Below, piece by piece: positions 18,575 to 31,600 of a DNA stretch of 64,000 nt. Numbering within the stretch: the stretch's first letter is position 1; each line of letters opens with the position of its first letter. This stretch comes from Takakia lepidozioides (Eukaryota; Streptophyta; Takakiopsida; Takakiales; Takakiaceae), in assembly GCA_030704615.1 (NCBI GenBank), contig CM060734.1, forward strand, positions 19,284,001 through 19,348,000. The letters are read 5' to 3'. Under the pieces are notes generated by a model. The model was not told where the DNA came from and searched no databases. It worked only from the letters and a program-made list of their open reading frames with translations. The position numbers were made by a program, and so were the translations under genes.

Positions 18575-21488
18575 ATGGCCCAATCGAAGAGGGCAGGCCA
18601 CAGAAGTCGGCACAGGGGATCCTGGACAGAGGAAAGCATGAAGGAAGCAATAAAAGAAGTGAAGAAAGGGGCAGCATCCATAGCTAAAATTGGTGAGAAG
18701 TATGGGATTCCCGAGACTTCAATTCGAGACTGGATGAGCGGGAAAACATCCTCCAAAAAGCGAGGTCCTCGTACCGTCCTGTCAAAGGAGGAAGAAGATT
18801 CCCTAGTTGATTGGTGCTTAGAAATGCAGAGGTCGGGCAATGCGATAACATTCTACATGCTGAGAAGGAAGGTAGCCGACGTCTGTCATGGGAGAGAAAC
18901 ACCCTTTAAGAATGGCGTGCCTGGCAAGAGCTGGATGGATTGGTTCAGGAAGCGCCATCCTAATGTGATGATTGAACCTGCACATGCGCTCAAGGGGAAG
19001 AAGAGGCCCGACACTGAGCGAGATATATTAGGTAATGGACTCGTAATATGTCTCCTGATCGCACTCTAAAATGTACAAGCTATCCCCTTTCTTTAGGGAG
19101 GCAGGACTGGACGTTCTGGCGTTTTAATGGGAATGCATACTCACCTTGTCTGAGTAGGTCACAGCGAGATGGTTTGGATTTCTAATTCTCCTTCTACGGC
19201 AAAGGTAAAGCCCAATTTTGACTACCAAAATTGGGCGTCAGGACGTCAGTAATGTCCATGCAGATTTCAAATTGATTAAGGAGTAAAGACTTCCCTGTAC
19301 AATCTTCCATGGACTCACCATGTACAAGGAGCATGTTATAGATAGAAGAACACGGAAATGGGAGATAGCCAGGTCCATTCTGATTATGCTGGTAGGGCAA
19401 AGAGTCTTCAGTGGTTTTTGGCTCTTAGGTTCAAGTTAGTCAACCTCTTACTCATTTGAATGACAAACATGCTAAAACCCCTTAACCTGGACTCTATGTG
19501 TGAGACCATTAGTACCAGCTACTCTCCTGTCTGTAGATAGGTGGGGTATGCAATGGAGGATACTACAGCCCCTACCCGCCATCCCCTGTAAACGAATGCA
19601 TGACTAGAAGGATGAAGAAGGCAGGTCTGTCTAGTACAGCTTATGTCTGTAGTGGTCTTTGCTTTCCAGCTGTCTGAAAAAAGGTGGGCCTGCTGTTCAT
19701 GTATGTCTCCAGGTCTCCATTGAAGTCATGGGGACAAATGAAAGTAAATACAATATGATATCTGGACATAATGACAGCCTATATAAATGCCTCCAGTTTG
19801 CCCTGGCGGCACCCACAACCGTTCTTAGAGAAAGAGGACAGCTGCCCTATTTGTAAGCACAGCAGATGCCAAATGCATGATCATCTGTTCTTAGGCCACT
19901 CTTTGGAAGTATCAGAGAACTCTGCATATAGCTGAGCAAGTGATGCGATTTGATTTTAGGTGGGAAGAGAGCAAAGACAAGTCCAATTAGAGCACCTGGA
20001 CCAGCAGAGGGCATGATTGAAAGGGGAGAGGAGGCTTCTATGGGGAGAGACTTGTTTGGTGTTGCAGTTAGCGAGCCACCGGATGTGGAGCCTTGTGATC
20101 CGCGTGATATAGTGTCACAGGTGTGTACCAGTACTATTGCAACTTGGGCTTGTGAAACCAACCTCGTGAGAGAAGTGAAATGGGGTCCATGGAATATACT
20201 CTGCGTGTCCAGATTATCACATTCTCATAGTCTGCCTGCAAACAGTATCCGGATAGACATGCTTGGAGCAGTGGTGCTTTCAAGGAAAGAGAACCATGAC
20301 AATCAATATTTGCCATGGCCTTGTCGCTTTGTAATCCCTACCTAGTTTCAAAAGTAGGAATATGCGGGAGGGAAGATGCTACCAATATGCAGGCTGCATT
20401 CTCACACTTCATCTGGATATGTGAAAAGCTAATGCTACAGGAAACCTGTATTGAGGCCCGCATCACGACAACCAGGCGAAGGGAGGGCGTTGGGATGGAG
20501 GAAGGCACACCATTAGCCCCTGGCTATGATCCATGGCAAGGTATTTTCTCCACTTAACACGTTCTTTGATCAGCTCCATACTTTAGATAGAAGTGCCTCA
20601 GCTCAGTTTGGGCCGGTTTAACTCTCGTGTTGTGGTAAGGGAGTGGCGCATTTTGAAGACTTGCTTCATCTGTACTTAATTTTATTTGAACCAAAGTGTA
20701 ACAGCTTTTGTAGAGTTGGTAATCTGCTGGTCAGAGACCATGAGGGATCCCACTTAAGTATTTGTCATATGACTAAAGCTTGACTACAGTGCTTCACAAT
20801 TGTTCTCTAGAGGTGAGTGATGTTTCTCAGGTATTGCTGTTTCTGTCATTCTTGATGTGAAGTAGAGCTCCAATTTATCTTGAATATGTTGAAGTCCGTC
20901 TTAAGTTGCATGTCTTCATTTCATCAGTGTGGATGTTTTTCTTGAAAGGTTCATGTCTGTTTAATGTCCACAGGCCACGAGCACACTGATGGTGGCGGAG
21001 GCATTTCTAAAAGTGACGATAGTGAAAGCTACCCCTCCAGCACTTCAAGTGGGGGCAAAAGGTATACTTCATCATCTCTCTCTCTTCTTGGTCCTGTAAC
21101 TTAAAACAATTATACTGGTTAGGGTGTACTGAAATTCCATGAATCTACTGAGTGAAACCAAATTTCCTTGGCACTGTTTGATATGAACAGGAGAAAGCAA
21201 TGGGTTGAGCTGGCAGAAGGTCTGGCGGGAATTGAGAGGGCAATCAGGGAAAGTGATGACCGCAAGGACCGACGCCTGGATCGGCAGCTGCAGGCGACTG
21301 ACCGCATGGCAGCAGGCTTTATTGGGGCCCTCATGAATGTTGCAGAGTCTATCCGCAGCTTAGGTCCGCGAGGTTTAGTCCCGCCAGGTCTAGGGGCAGG
21401 TCTAGGGGGTCTTGGGGGTTTAGGAGGGAGTTTAGGAGGCGGACTAGGAGGTGGTTTAGGAGGTGGTTTAGGGGGTCACCCTTCCTAG
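18575..21488 (+). CDS. Psq/CENP-B-type DNA-binding protein without transposase core (5 exons)
   Basis: Exons 18575-19031, 19960-20120, 20441-20540, 20974-21061 and 21191-21488 join at GT-AG sites with matching phases. They give 367 residues without a stop. Residues 10-60 hold a pipsqueak-type helix-turn-helix (SWTEESMKEAIKEVKKGAAS, then YGIPETSIRDWMSGK). Residues 65-145 resemble the CENP-B/Tc5 helix-turn-helix (LSKEEEDSLVDWCLEM, then GKSWMDWFRKRHP). These normally precede a DDE transposase in pogo-like elements; no DDE core follows. The tail has a charged helix (IERAIRESDDRKDRRLDRQL) and a Leu-Gly repeat end (GLGGGLGG units). The intact frame and introns suggest a host gene taken from a transposon, perhaps a DNA- or chromatin-binding factor. 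Confidence 0.75.
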
Positions 21489-22954
21489 CAAAAAGAGATT
21501 AGGAAGAACCAGCATTTGCAAACAACAATACACCCTAGATAAACAGGGATTGGCATACATGTTGCTTGGTATTGGATTGGGACATGGGATGGAGAGAAGC
21601 AGTTCATCATTTGCAGGGCACAGCACTGCTGAACTAGGCATCACATTGCAGCCATCCTCATAATCCTGAGACTTTTTAATGTTGCTGTATACTACTGGAG
21701 GAAGATGTGTGGATGTTTCCAATTCGAACATGGCCAAGGTGTGTAGCCACAACGGAAGTGGGACAGTGGAAGTCCATATGTGGTCAACTGAACAAAGACA
21801 CATTGATTCGGATTGCATGTATAAAGCTGTTGAACTTTAATAGGTAATTTCAGGATCCTCTGTTGCCCTCTGGGCTGTACTTGGTGCTGTTGCTGTAGAT
21901 TTTGTCAGTGTTTCACATGCACCTGGTGTTCATGTACACCATATGGAGAAGAGCAATCTGAAAAGGAGGTGAGATATCCCAGGTGTCCTTACATTACTGG
22001 ACACATGATGCAATGATTTTTGAAAGTTGATGAACTAACAGTAATGGGGCATGAGTCAATGCTAGGATTGACGCTGAAAGTAGTGCTGACCATGGATATA
22101 AGCATCGCCTGCACTCCATCCAATCAGAAGGATTCGCTTTCGGTTCTGCAAAGCATCTCCACAAATTTGCTGACTATGACAGTCTTGTGTTTTTTTAGTG
22201 TCTTTTCCTTTCTTCATCTTTAGGAAGTCAGAAATTCAAGACCTCCGTAACTTAGGAAAGAATGTGGGAGGATTATAAAGTTGCTATAGGAGTATACCTT
22301 TGTTGATCATTCCCACTCACCTGGGTAAGTTTTACCCATCAACTCTGTCCAGATGCAAGATGAGAATCACCCTTGAACTCCAGCAAACGAGTACAGGCAC
22401 TATCAAAGGTTAGTCACATTCTACATGTTTGGCTAGGCCAGGACAACTGTCTCCACTCCCTGCTAACGTTGGTCTACATACAAAGTGTCTTTGAGATGTT
22501 TATGAACTTGTTCGCATGTTACAAGGGCTTCAGACGATATTGACGGCATATAATCTATTCTAGTCTGTGACCAATGACCAGGGCACTGTTGGAAGAGTGC
22601 AGGTTTGGCCAGGTGCACTTGAGCTTGGTAATGCAAGTGATAACGGAGAGGGATACCAAGGATTGTGTAAGTGCCTGTCAATTCTCCCAGATTTGATGGA
22701 AGGTGTACAGTGAATCACGAATGTGGCGAGGGCGATATTTAAGCAAGAGCTGGAAGGTGACAAGGCCAGGGATTGATCTAGAGCAACTGTCACAGGCCCA
22801 CAATGGGGATCTGTGTGATTGCTCAAAGCAAGGGAATTCAGAGTTTCCAACCGGGTCAAATCAATTCTGTTTCTTACCAGAAATGGTATTGTTTTTTGGG
22901 AAGGAAATGCTCTTTTTCTAGGGAACTTGACTCCAACCTTGACCAAGCACGGCG
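21489..22954. other. No recognisable feature (3' UTR and spacer)
   Basis: No further exons of the psq/CENP-B gene were found. The frames here lack domains. The first part is probably its 3' UTR. Confidence 0.45.
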
Positions 22955-24182
22955 CTACTTCTCCATCATCCTGCATTGCCTCGCCAATTTCTCCCAGGCA
23001 TCCAACAGTCTTCGCTCTTGCAGAAAGTGTCTGAAAGGCCACCATAGCCATCCTCGGATGGCCACTCCTTTTATGACTACTATATAGACCTCCTTTGAAA
23101 CCATCCAAGTTTTGTGCAACAGGCCCAAGCTGTCAACCACACCCTTCATGTGCCCTAAACCCTTTCCCATTGTGCCGACACCACCCCAGTGTAAACTGCC
23201 AATGGGCTGGGGGGCACAAAGTGCATTCTTTGAGAGTTTGTATCCTTTCAACAGTGCGCTCCAACTAAGCAAAATCTCTGGCCCCCCCGCAGCAACCCTC
23301 TTCCCTACCTCCCTAGTCACTTTCACTATCTTCACCCACCCCACCGAGCCTTTTGCCAAAGCCTTGAATTGCTACTTGGCTCTTGCTTCCATGTATCAAC
23401 TGCTCTGCAGTCCCATTGTTCGCACCATCCTGTGTCAGCTTAGTGACTGTGACAAGCCCCTTTGACAGCCTCACTCCCTTCACCACTATCTTCGCTGCTT
23501 TCAAACCCATGACTGCCCCTTCGGCCGCCCCGAGGCCCATCAAAACATCACTTGCAGGTGATCTCAGTCCTTGATAAACCCCTTTTGCCACTTTCACCCC
23601 CTTCACTACAGCACTGGCTACTTTGATGCCTGACACAATTTCTTGTCTGTGCTGCAGCCCCAGAGATAACCCTGCAAGTCCTAGTGTTGAACCTCCCGCA
23701 GACTCCTTTGCTGAATGCTTACTTTCTACCATCCCTGCGGCTTTCCCGGGCTGTGGCCTATCACTCCCTTCATCTGCATCCTCACTGTTGCCTCCTTGCT
23801 GCCCTCTGCCTATCGCTCTGCCATCATTCTTACACCTAATCTCACCTCCTCTGACTTTCCTCTCGCCTTGCGTCCTTGTTGCAAATTGCCCATGGCCAAC
23901 AAGCTTCGAAGTGGATCCCCTTCGAAGCCCTTGCTGAACACTAACATTAGTACTGATTGACTTCACATCTGACCAACCCTCTGACAATCGATGCAAACCG
24001 GGAGAAGCATTGTGGGCGGTATTCAATCCCTTGATAAGAAGGTATGTCAGTTGGAGAGTCTTGAAGAGATCGACTAGAGATGCATTGCTTGGATCGAAAG
24101 CTCTACCATCAGAGGACGAATTTGATGGAGGCAGGGAAGAGAAGAATCTGTAATCGTGAGGCGACGTCCCAAAGGGCCCCAT
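22955..24182 (-). CDS. Unrecognised ORF with Val-Lys-Gly repeats, probably two parts
   Basis: On the minus strand a frame opens at an ATG at 24182 and runs to 23313 (289 residues). A second frame overlaps it and runs to 22955. Joining them requires an intron or a frame change near 23350. Residues 165-250 carry a repeated helix-like pattern: SGIKVASAVVKGVKVAKGV, then AAKIVVKGVRLSKGL. The second frame continues it: LLKGYKLSKN, then KGVAIRGWLWW. A central region is Gly/Arg/Ser rich. No known domain is recognised. It diverges from the amidase gene across about 1.4 kb. Confidence 0.4.
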
Positions 24183-25616
24183 TGTATGCAATCAAAGTGG
24201 AGAATGTATATACGCTCTTCCGAGAGAGAGATATAGAAGAGAAAGCGTGGAATTCCAGATGCCTTGGCAGCCACACGGCCCACAGAATTTGTGGACACAA
24301 TCATGTGGAGTTTGCATTCGACACATTAGCCCTTCAGTTTTTTTCACGCCAGTACTCCATCAGATCGCGCCTTCTGGATTCAGCCCGGTCATCTTCCAAC
24401 GCTTCTGAATTCACTCGAATGATCTGTCATCTGCTATCCAACATCTCGGCTACATCACGACAGTCAAGTAAAGTATAATAACCCTGCCTAGCTTCTCAAG
24501 CTCAAATCCGAACTCTGGGCCACATATTCATGAGTGAACTGCAACCGCTGTGCATGCGAAGTTTAGGTCGAGACAGTCACCCGGCCACAAGAGAGGAGAA
24601 GAGAGAAGGTGTTGAACACCAACGATAAAAAACTCTCCAACAAAACCCACCACCGGTACACCACAGACCCACCACGTTGAAAAACGGCACCCCCACAATT
24701 AAGGAAGGAAGCTGTAAGATTCTTCAGACACAAGAGAGAGATTTGATCCTTGTGATCTCTCTTGTGTCTGTGATCCTGTTTGATTTCCTGCTAATTGAAG
24801 TCTGCCCCTTCAAAGTTTTTATTTCTGCTGCCCAGTAAACGGGGACTTTTGCTTCCGGTCCAGGGCGTACTGACGTACTGACACGCAATCCCTGGGTCCT
24901 CACGCTTCTGCAGGTTTATATGCACGCCGATGCGATCAGAACGATCACAATAGTGTGATGCTGGCAATCTGTGAGTAAGTTGTAGTCCTCTGAATCCAAC
25001 ACTCCCAGCTCGTTTGTCGGTTTATAAGACTTGTGGAGAGCGAGGATAGACAGATTTCCAAGCATTGCTGACCATCATTTGAAAGCGGATCGCAGGCTCA
25101 GTGAGCAGGAGACCTTCGTTGACAAATCTGTGCTGGTCTGTACTTGATACCTTCCGGCTCTTTACGATCAATTGAATTCTGCTCTCATGTGCATCGTCAT
25201 CAGGAAGGATCTCTTTGGTTTCACATTACTCTTAATCATATGATGCTGCCCATGATCGCATTCCTGGACCTAGTGTTGGTGTAGATCATATGCTTGGCAA
25301 GGAGTCTCTTGTGGACAATGCAACTTGGTTTGTGAACTGCCGAAGCCCTTCTACACTTTCATTGCCGTGGGACATAATCTGTCTGAAAGCTGAGCTGAAA
25401 CATCAACCCTTTTTGTATTTCCGCTGGTTTCGTTCTTACCATAACTCTGAAACCTAGCACTTGCCTGAGGGTGTCCACATGTCCTTTTACCAATCTCTTA
25501 AAGTTTGAAAACGTTTTAACTTGTATTGAAGCAAGCAAGTTTTGATTATGGGATAATTGTCCATGCAGAGAAGCGTAACTCCAGCTCTTTGGCACTGATA
25601 CACACTCAGCAGCAAA
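24183..25616. other. Spacer between divergent genes, with a hairpin
   Basis: No exon is recognised. It probably contains the promoters of the minus-strand ORF and of the amidase gene. An inverted repeat lies at 24725-24770. Confidence 0.4.
24725..24770. repeat. Inverted repeat / hairpin
   Basis: Left arm CAGACACAAGAGAGAGAT and right arm ATCTCTCTTGTGTCTG pair over about 16 bases with a 2-base slip. The loop is about 12 bases. Confidence 0.7.
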
Positions 25617-28600
25617 ATGGTGATCAAGTGTATGCCTCCAGTGGATGAGGTGCTACAAGGCAAAGTGGATTATGTACCTTCCAAGATTGTCGGTCTGATA
25701 CTTCTCTTTGATCCTCCTCCCTCAGGGACTAATCTCTTCAGTTTGCCATTCCAGTAGATGTAATAAACTTCTGCTTCTTTTCCTCACCCATCTCTGCATG
25801 TTTGCTTGCTTGAAAATTTTCCAGCAAACTTCTGGATTAACTTGGACTTTGCCAATATTGCAGCTTGGATATGAAAGAGGGTGCATTAGTTTGTTGACTG
25901 GCAAATCATAAACGTTTGTAGTCTTTTTATACTACCTGTTCAATGGTCCATAAGCGATTCAGGAACAACAAACACTTCAAACCCCGTGTAGAATTCTTCC
26001 AGTCAGGTTATCTTAACTGGCACTCGTTTCTGTTTGGCCTCCCTTTTCTGGTATAAACACAAAACAAGAGTTCGACGTAGTTACTGTTTTTGAAAATCTG
26101 TTGATTTGATGCTTTTGTTGGTACTGGTGACAGCACCTGCACTGTCAGGATGGAGACTGAAGACATTTGTTCTTCTTCAAGAAACTTTCATCATTGGTGG
26201 TATCATCAAGTCCAATGTCATGAGAGTGAATCACTTTCCACAGGTTTTAGTTTCACCTCACAGTTCCTTGGTCTTACAAGCATTTCCATGAGAAAGGAAA
26301 ATAGGAACTTCATAACTTCTACAGATGGCCACACGGGCCCATGGGACTGGGTATAACAAACCAAGAACAAAATGTACTGCGTCCACAGGAGGTGCAACAT
26401 GTACATACTGGGTGCATAATTCACTTCCTTCAAACAGGGCAGAGTTACTGTTCAGAAGTATGGAATCATTACTGCTTACACATTATTTCCCTTGTTGTTG
26501 CCAGGTGTTGCGCGACCAACTCATTCCAGATCCTCCCATGTTCTTGCCAGAATACCTGCCCGAAGGTAAGTTGTTGGCCTCTCTGCTGATGAGGACTGGG
26601 TCCGCAGAAATGAGCCCTTGAAGCTGCAAGTCTGTGTTTTGTGTTCAGCTTTAGTACTCCCTGGCAAAGGATTGTGATGAAGGCGTGGTATAAGGGTCTA
26701 CTTATGGTTATGGTGCAATTGGACAGAAACACCCGAAGCTTCTGTGAGACAGTTGGATGTAGGCAGCAACCCCGAAGATCGAGTTGCTGCTGCTGTTGAA
26801 TGTCTGCCACCTCTTTCAACATCATCGTGCCTTCAAGATGGATCGGATTTTCCCATTCAGTATTGGAAAGTACGGGACTATGCTGAGGCCTATAGGACTG
26901 GACGCACCACACCAACTGAGGTGAGTGTTGTTGAGACCTTATGCTACAAGGGTGGCAAAGAGTGTGGAGTCAAAAGGACTCTTGTCGAAGCAAGCGTAAC
27001 TTATGGTGTCGCTTCACCCTGAAGGGCTACTACCTTCTGTTTGGAAGGTGGGAACCCGGAACCGGGGCAACAGGGTTGCCCAACCCTCCCCAAAGGACTC
27101 GAATGTCCCCAAGTACCCACACATTACGAAACCGGTTGACCCAGTTATCCCCCTTTTATAGCTGGGTTGACCATAATGGGTGACATCCCAGATACACCTA
27201 TGTGGCTTTGAACCCATGACCACTTGTAAGGGGGCCTTGTGCCCTAATTACTGGGCCATCTGTTGGATGCTGAGTCAAAAAGTCAGTAATAAAGTGGGCA
27301 CATGCCTGTGAGCAAGACCTGCTTCAGTAAAAAAATCCCACTTAAGTTATTTCTATGTTACTCAGCAATTTTATTGCTGCAGTAGAGTAGTCAGTCACCG
27401 CGCAGAGTCAAAATGACTACTACGTTGGGCCAATGCCTGCACTTAAGCTGCCTTCAGCCATCCATTCCAAATACGTGTAAGTTCTTTCCAGGTGGCTGAG
27501 CGATTTATTGCTGCAGTAGAGGAGTCACAGAAGAAGAATCCTCCCATGAACTTCTTCATCTCCTTTATTGCTGATGATGTGCGCAAGCAAGCTGCTGCAT
27601 CTACCCGACGCTATGCAGAAGGTATTTCATTGTGTATCAACCTGGCCATCATGTAGATTACGTTTTGTTCTCCATAGGTGGAAGGGGGTTGGGAGAGAAT
27701 GGAATGAAATGGTACTTTATAAAATTTATTACATCCACAGGAAACAATAGGGGGTGACTGCAGATTGGGAGCTGAGAAAAATTTGGGCACATGGACACAA
27801 TGCCAATGTCTAACATGAATTCTGCCCCTTCTGTACGCAGGAAGAAGACTGTCAGTATTGGATGGCGTTCCACTTGCTGTGAAGGATGATATAGACTGCG
27901 TTCCTCATCCAAGCACTGGTACTAAGCTACTACTATCTGAATTGATGGGTTTTCCTCAACTTTCAAAGGGTATTTTGTTTGATGCAAGGTAAGATTTGTG
28001 TCATGGCTTTGTATCTTCACTGAGTTTCTTCTGTACTTCAGGACATGGAGAAAGACTGACATTTCTTCACAGAAAAGTATATGCAAAGTTATGGTTTATG
28101 TCTGATTGCGTCCTATGTGATTGCATTTGCTTCAGCTGGAACAAAATGGATGGCCAAAGTGAGAGAAGTGACAGAAGATGCTGTTTGCGTGGCAAGGCTA
28201 AGACGTTGTGGGATGATAATGGTGGGTAAAGCCAACATGCATGAGCTTGGCATGGGGACCACTGGTAACAACCCCTTACACGGGTACTTCCCTCCCTATG
28301 TCCGCTTCTACCTTTTTTTTTGTCCCTCATCTGCACAGGTCCAGCCTCTCCCTTTCTATCATCCTCCTGTCAGAGGTGCTCTAAAAAAGAACTGCAAGAG
28401 ATTTAACCAGAGTTGGATGGTGAACATTTTGGGTCATCATGGAACAGGACACCTAGAAACCCTCATGATGTCAAGCGATATACTGGCGGCTCATCTTCAG
28501 GCTCGGCAGCTCTTGTCTCATCAGGGATGTGCCCAGCAGCTCTTGGTACTGATGTTGGAGGTGTGTAGCAGTGACTCAGAGCATATTTATTTTGCTTGGA

Positions 28601-31600
28601 GTCTGTACATTTTGGAGGGGCTTTCTTGCACCTTCTTCAGCCAGATGAAACAAACTTTCTTGAAGATTAAAAGCAACATGTAAGCAATCTCATCGTTGGC
28701 AGTTGAAGTATTTAGGAGGAAAAATCAAGCTAATGCTGGCTCAGCATGTGTGGCATTCACGTATAACAGAACCAGCTTTGGTTTCTGATTATGTCCTTCT
28801 TTCTATTGGGTGCACCTCTCCCGAGTTTCATAATTGAGTATAGTTGGTGTTGGTATGATTACAGGGTCAATCAGAATTCCTTCATCCTTATGTGGTATTG
28901 TGGGCCTCAAACCTACTTTTGGCAGAACGAGTAATGAGGGGTATGTCCACCCATCTTCATGTGTTTCAATTTTACTTATTTGAGACAAAGATCTAAGTTG
29001 CTCTGTGTGCGCCCTGTTTATTCCAATGTAAGTCTTACTGCGGATCTGTAGCCCTCCTTCCAATACAGAACCTACCTTTGTCAGGGGCTAACGCCGGCAG
29101 TAAGACTTACATTGGAATAAACAATTGATCCGGGTTTTCCAGAGATCCTCTAGAAATCCCTTCACACAAGCATCAATCTGCTGTGTGTGGTTTGCCCAAT
29201 AACTAGGCCCCAAAAGGGCCTGGGCTTTTGGCTCAGCCTCGAGACTTCCAAAGTTGGTAAACAGAGGTACAGGCACAATTCCCTTGAGAGATTTGAGGAG
29301 AGTGTCTCTCTGGTGAGAGAACCCCGGACAATGAATCAGAAAATGAATATTGTCTTCAGGTTGCCCACACAACGGGCAACTGCACTCTCCCTTTCCTCTC
29401 TGCTTCTGTTTGCTGTTCAAAGGTAGGCTTCCCGCCCCAAGTTTAAATTTCAGTCTAGTGCCGAGAGTGGGTAGACCTTTGTGATGTCAAAAGAATGTGC
29501 CCATAAGATGTTTGCTGTCGCCTTGTGGCCATAGACCCCACACCCAGTTTGGGTGGAACAAGAGGGAACTGTGATGTGAAAAGAAAGGGGAAGTTGGGAA
29601 GGTTATAGACAGGCCATGCTTCTATGAAAACTTTGTTGGTATCACTGAGGTGATTCCACTGGAAAGCTGTTTTGTTTCATCTAAATTTGACGTTTTGTCT
29701 CATCTGAATTACAGGTTGGCAGCTGTTGGTTGGAGTATGGAGTCCTGTGGTCCCCTCGCAGCTACCACAGAAGATGCAATGCTTGTGTAAGTAAAGTATG
29801 CAGAAGAAAGGCATAGAAGGATAATACAAAGTGCCGAAGCGGGGATGGGTGGACAGGGAAGGAGAGAATGTACTCATAGGACGTAGCCTTCTGGCCATAG
29901 ACCCCGCGCCCGGTTGAGGTGGAACAAAAGGGACCTTAAACTACTTTTGTGAGGGGCTTACTCTGGTAGTGTGACTTACCTTGGTATAGACAATTAGTTC
30001 GGGCTTTCCAGATATCCTCTAGAAAGCCCTTCACACAAGCATCAATCTGCTATGTGTGAGCAGCCCACAAGCTAGACCTCAACAGGGCCAGAGCTTTGTG
30101 CTCAGCCTACAGGGAAGGAGAGAATGTACTCATAAGACGTTGTTTGCCGTAGCCTTGTGGCCATTGCAGGGAAGGAGAGAGAGCGAGAGAGAGATATGTT
30201 GCTCATTTCACCAAATTGTTGGTGTGGTGTAGATATGCGGCAATGCTAGGCACACATCCTAACGATGTGCTGTACTCTCACCCCGTAAATACCTCTTTCA
30301 CCTCACCTTCCTTTTGAATTTTGTGTTAATCTTCAGTATCTCTGGTTGATTGTTTGAAAAAAATTTAGATTCCATCAAAAGTCAGAGACATTTGAGTTGT
30401 CTATCCTCCTCTTGCTGTTGTCTTCACATGCTGATTTCATCTAGGCCATGGTTTATTTGCAGTTTTTGGTAAGGTGTATGACAATTCCGTGGGTATGGCT
30501 GCAGCTGATGCCTCGTGTACCCCTGTTGAATGAGAACCCACAACCTCATTTGGGCACTCTAAAGCTTGGCAAATACTCCCCTGTAAGGGTTCTTCACTCT
30601 TTCGTGGGGTGAAACCTAATCCACCAACCCCCACACTTCTCTTCCTTCACTTTCTCCTAAAATCCTTTTCTAACTATATTTTTAGGCTACGGCAAACACT
30701 GCATTTTATGGCAAATATGGCAATTTATTGGTGCAGGAAACAACGTCTTATGAGTACATTCTAACCATATTTTGTGGCCTGGCAGTGGTATGATTATGTA
30801 ATGAATCATGAAGTGGCCGAAATCTGCAACAAGAGTTTGGAGCTTCTTCTTGAGAAATACGGTACTGAGGTATGCAACAAGGTGTACTTGTTCCTGCTCA
30901 GGAATGGCACACACATAGTCTACATCAGCTACTGGGCTCAGGGGACATTTATGTGATTGACAACTTCGTAGGCTTGGCATTGGGGACCAAGCAGCAATTT
31001 GTTCTCTGTGTCAGTTCCATTCCTGCAGCCCTGGAACTTGTGGCTTAAATCTTTGAAAAAGCTTTCAACAACTATGCTTTCTCTGATTGTCTCTAAAGAC
31101 ATATAATGTGATGTGTGCACCGTTATATGCAGACCAAGGAGATCTTGTTACCTGAGATGGAAGAGATGAGAATTGGGCATATTGCCACAGTCGGCTCTGA
31201 GTATGCGGCTGGCTTGCAAGCATATGACCATTCAATGTGAGCTGTCTTAACCTGTCACAGTCAATAGCATTCTTCAGCTTTTCACTTATTTTAGGCATTC
31301 AATGACTTAAAACGGGACTTTGCCAGACACATCAAATGCTTTGTGACCAGACGAAATGTGGTTAGGAGCTGTGGCACTATGAATGTGTTACATAATTTCT
31401 CTTTAATAGTAGCATGAATTGCATACCTTGTGCTATGTGAAGTAGATATAGGATCTGAATGTCTTTGCTGCTCACTACAAATTTGTGAGACTATGCAGAG
31501 TGAAGGCGATGTGCCATGAAAGTCAAGGCACGCTGTCTTTTTTCAAGACAATAACGGCTGGCGACTTCCTCTCTGCACAACGCCTTAGGTTTGTTGTTCA

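Noticed and set aside
22560-23108. 182-codon minus-strand ORF
   Set aside because: It overlaps the better-supported Val-Lys-Gly frame in another frame and lacks repeats or domains.
23383-23937. Plus-strand ORFs rich in Ser, Pro and Leu
   Set aside because: They are antisense to the 22955-24182 minus-strand ORF and look like shadow frames.
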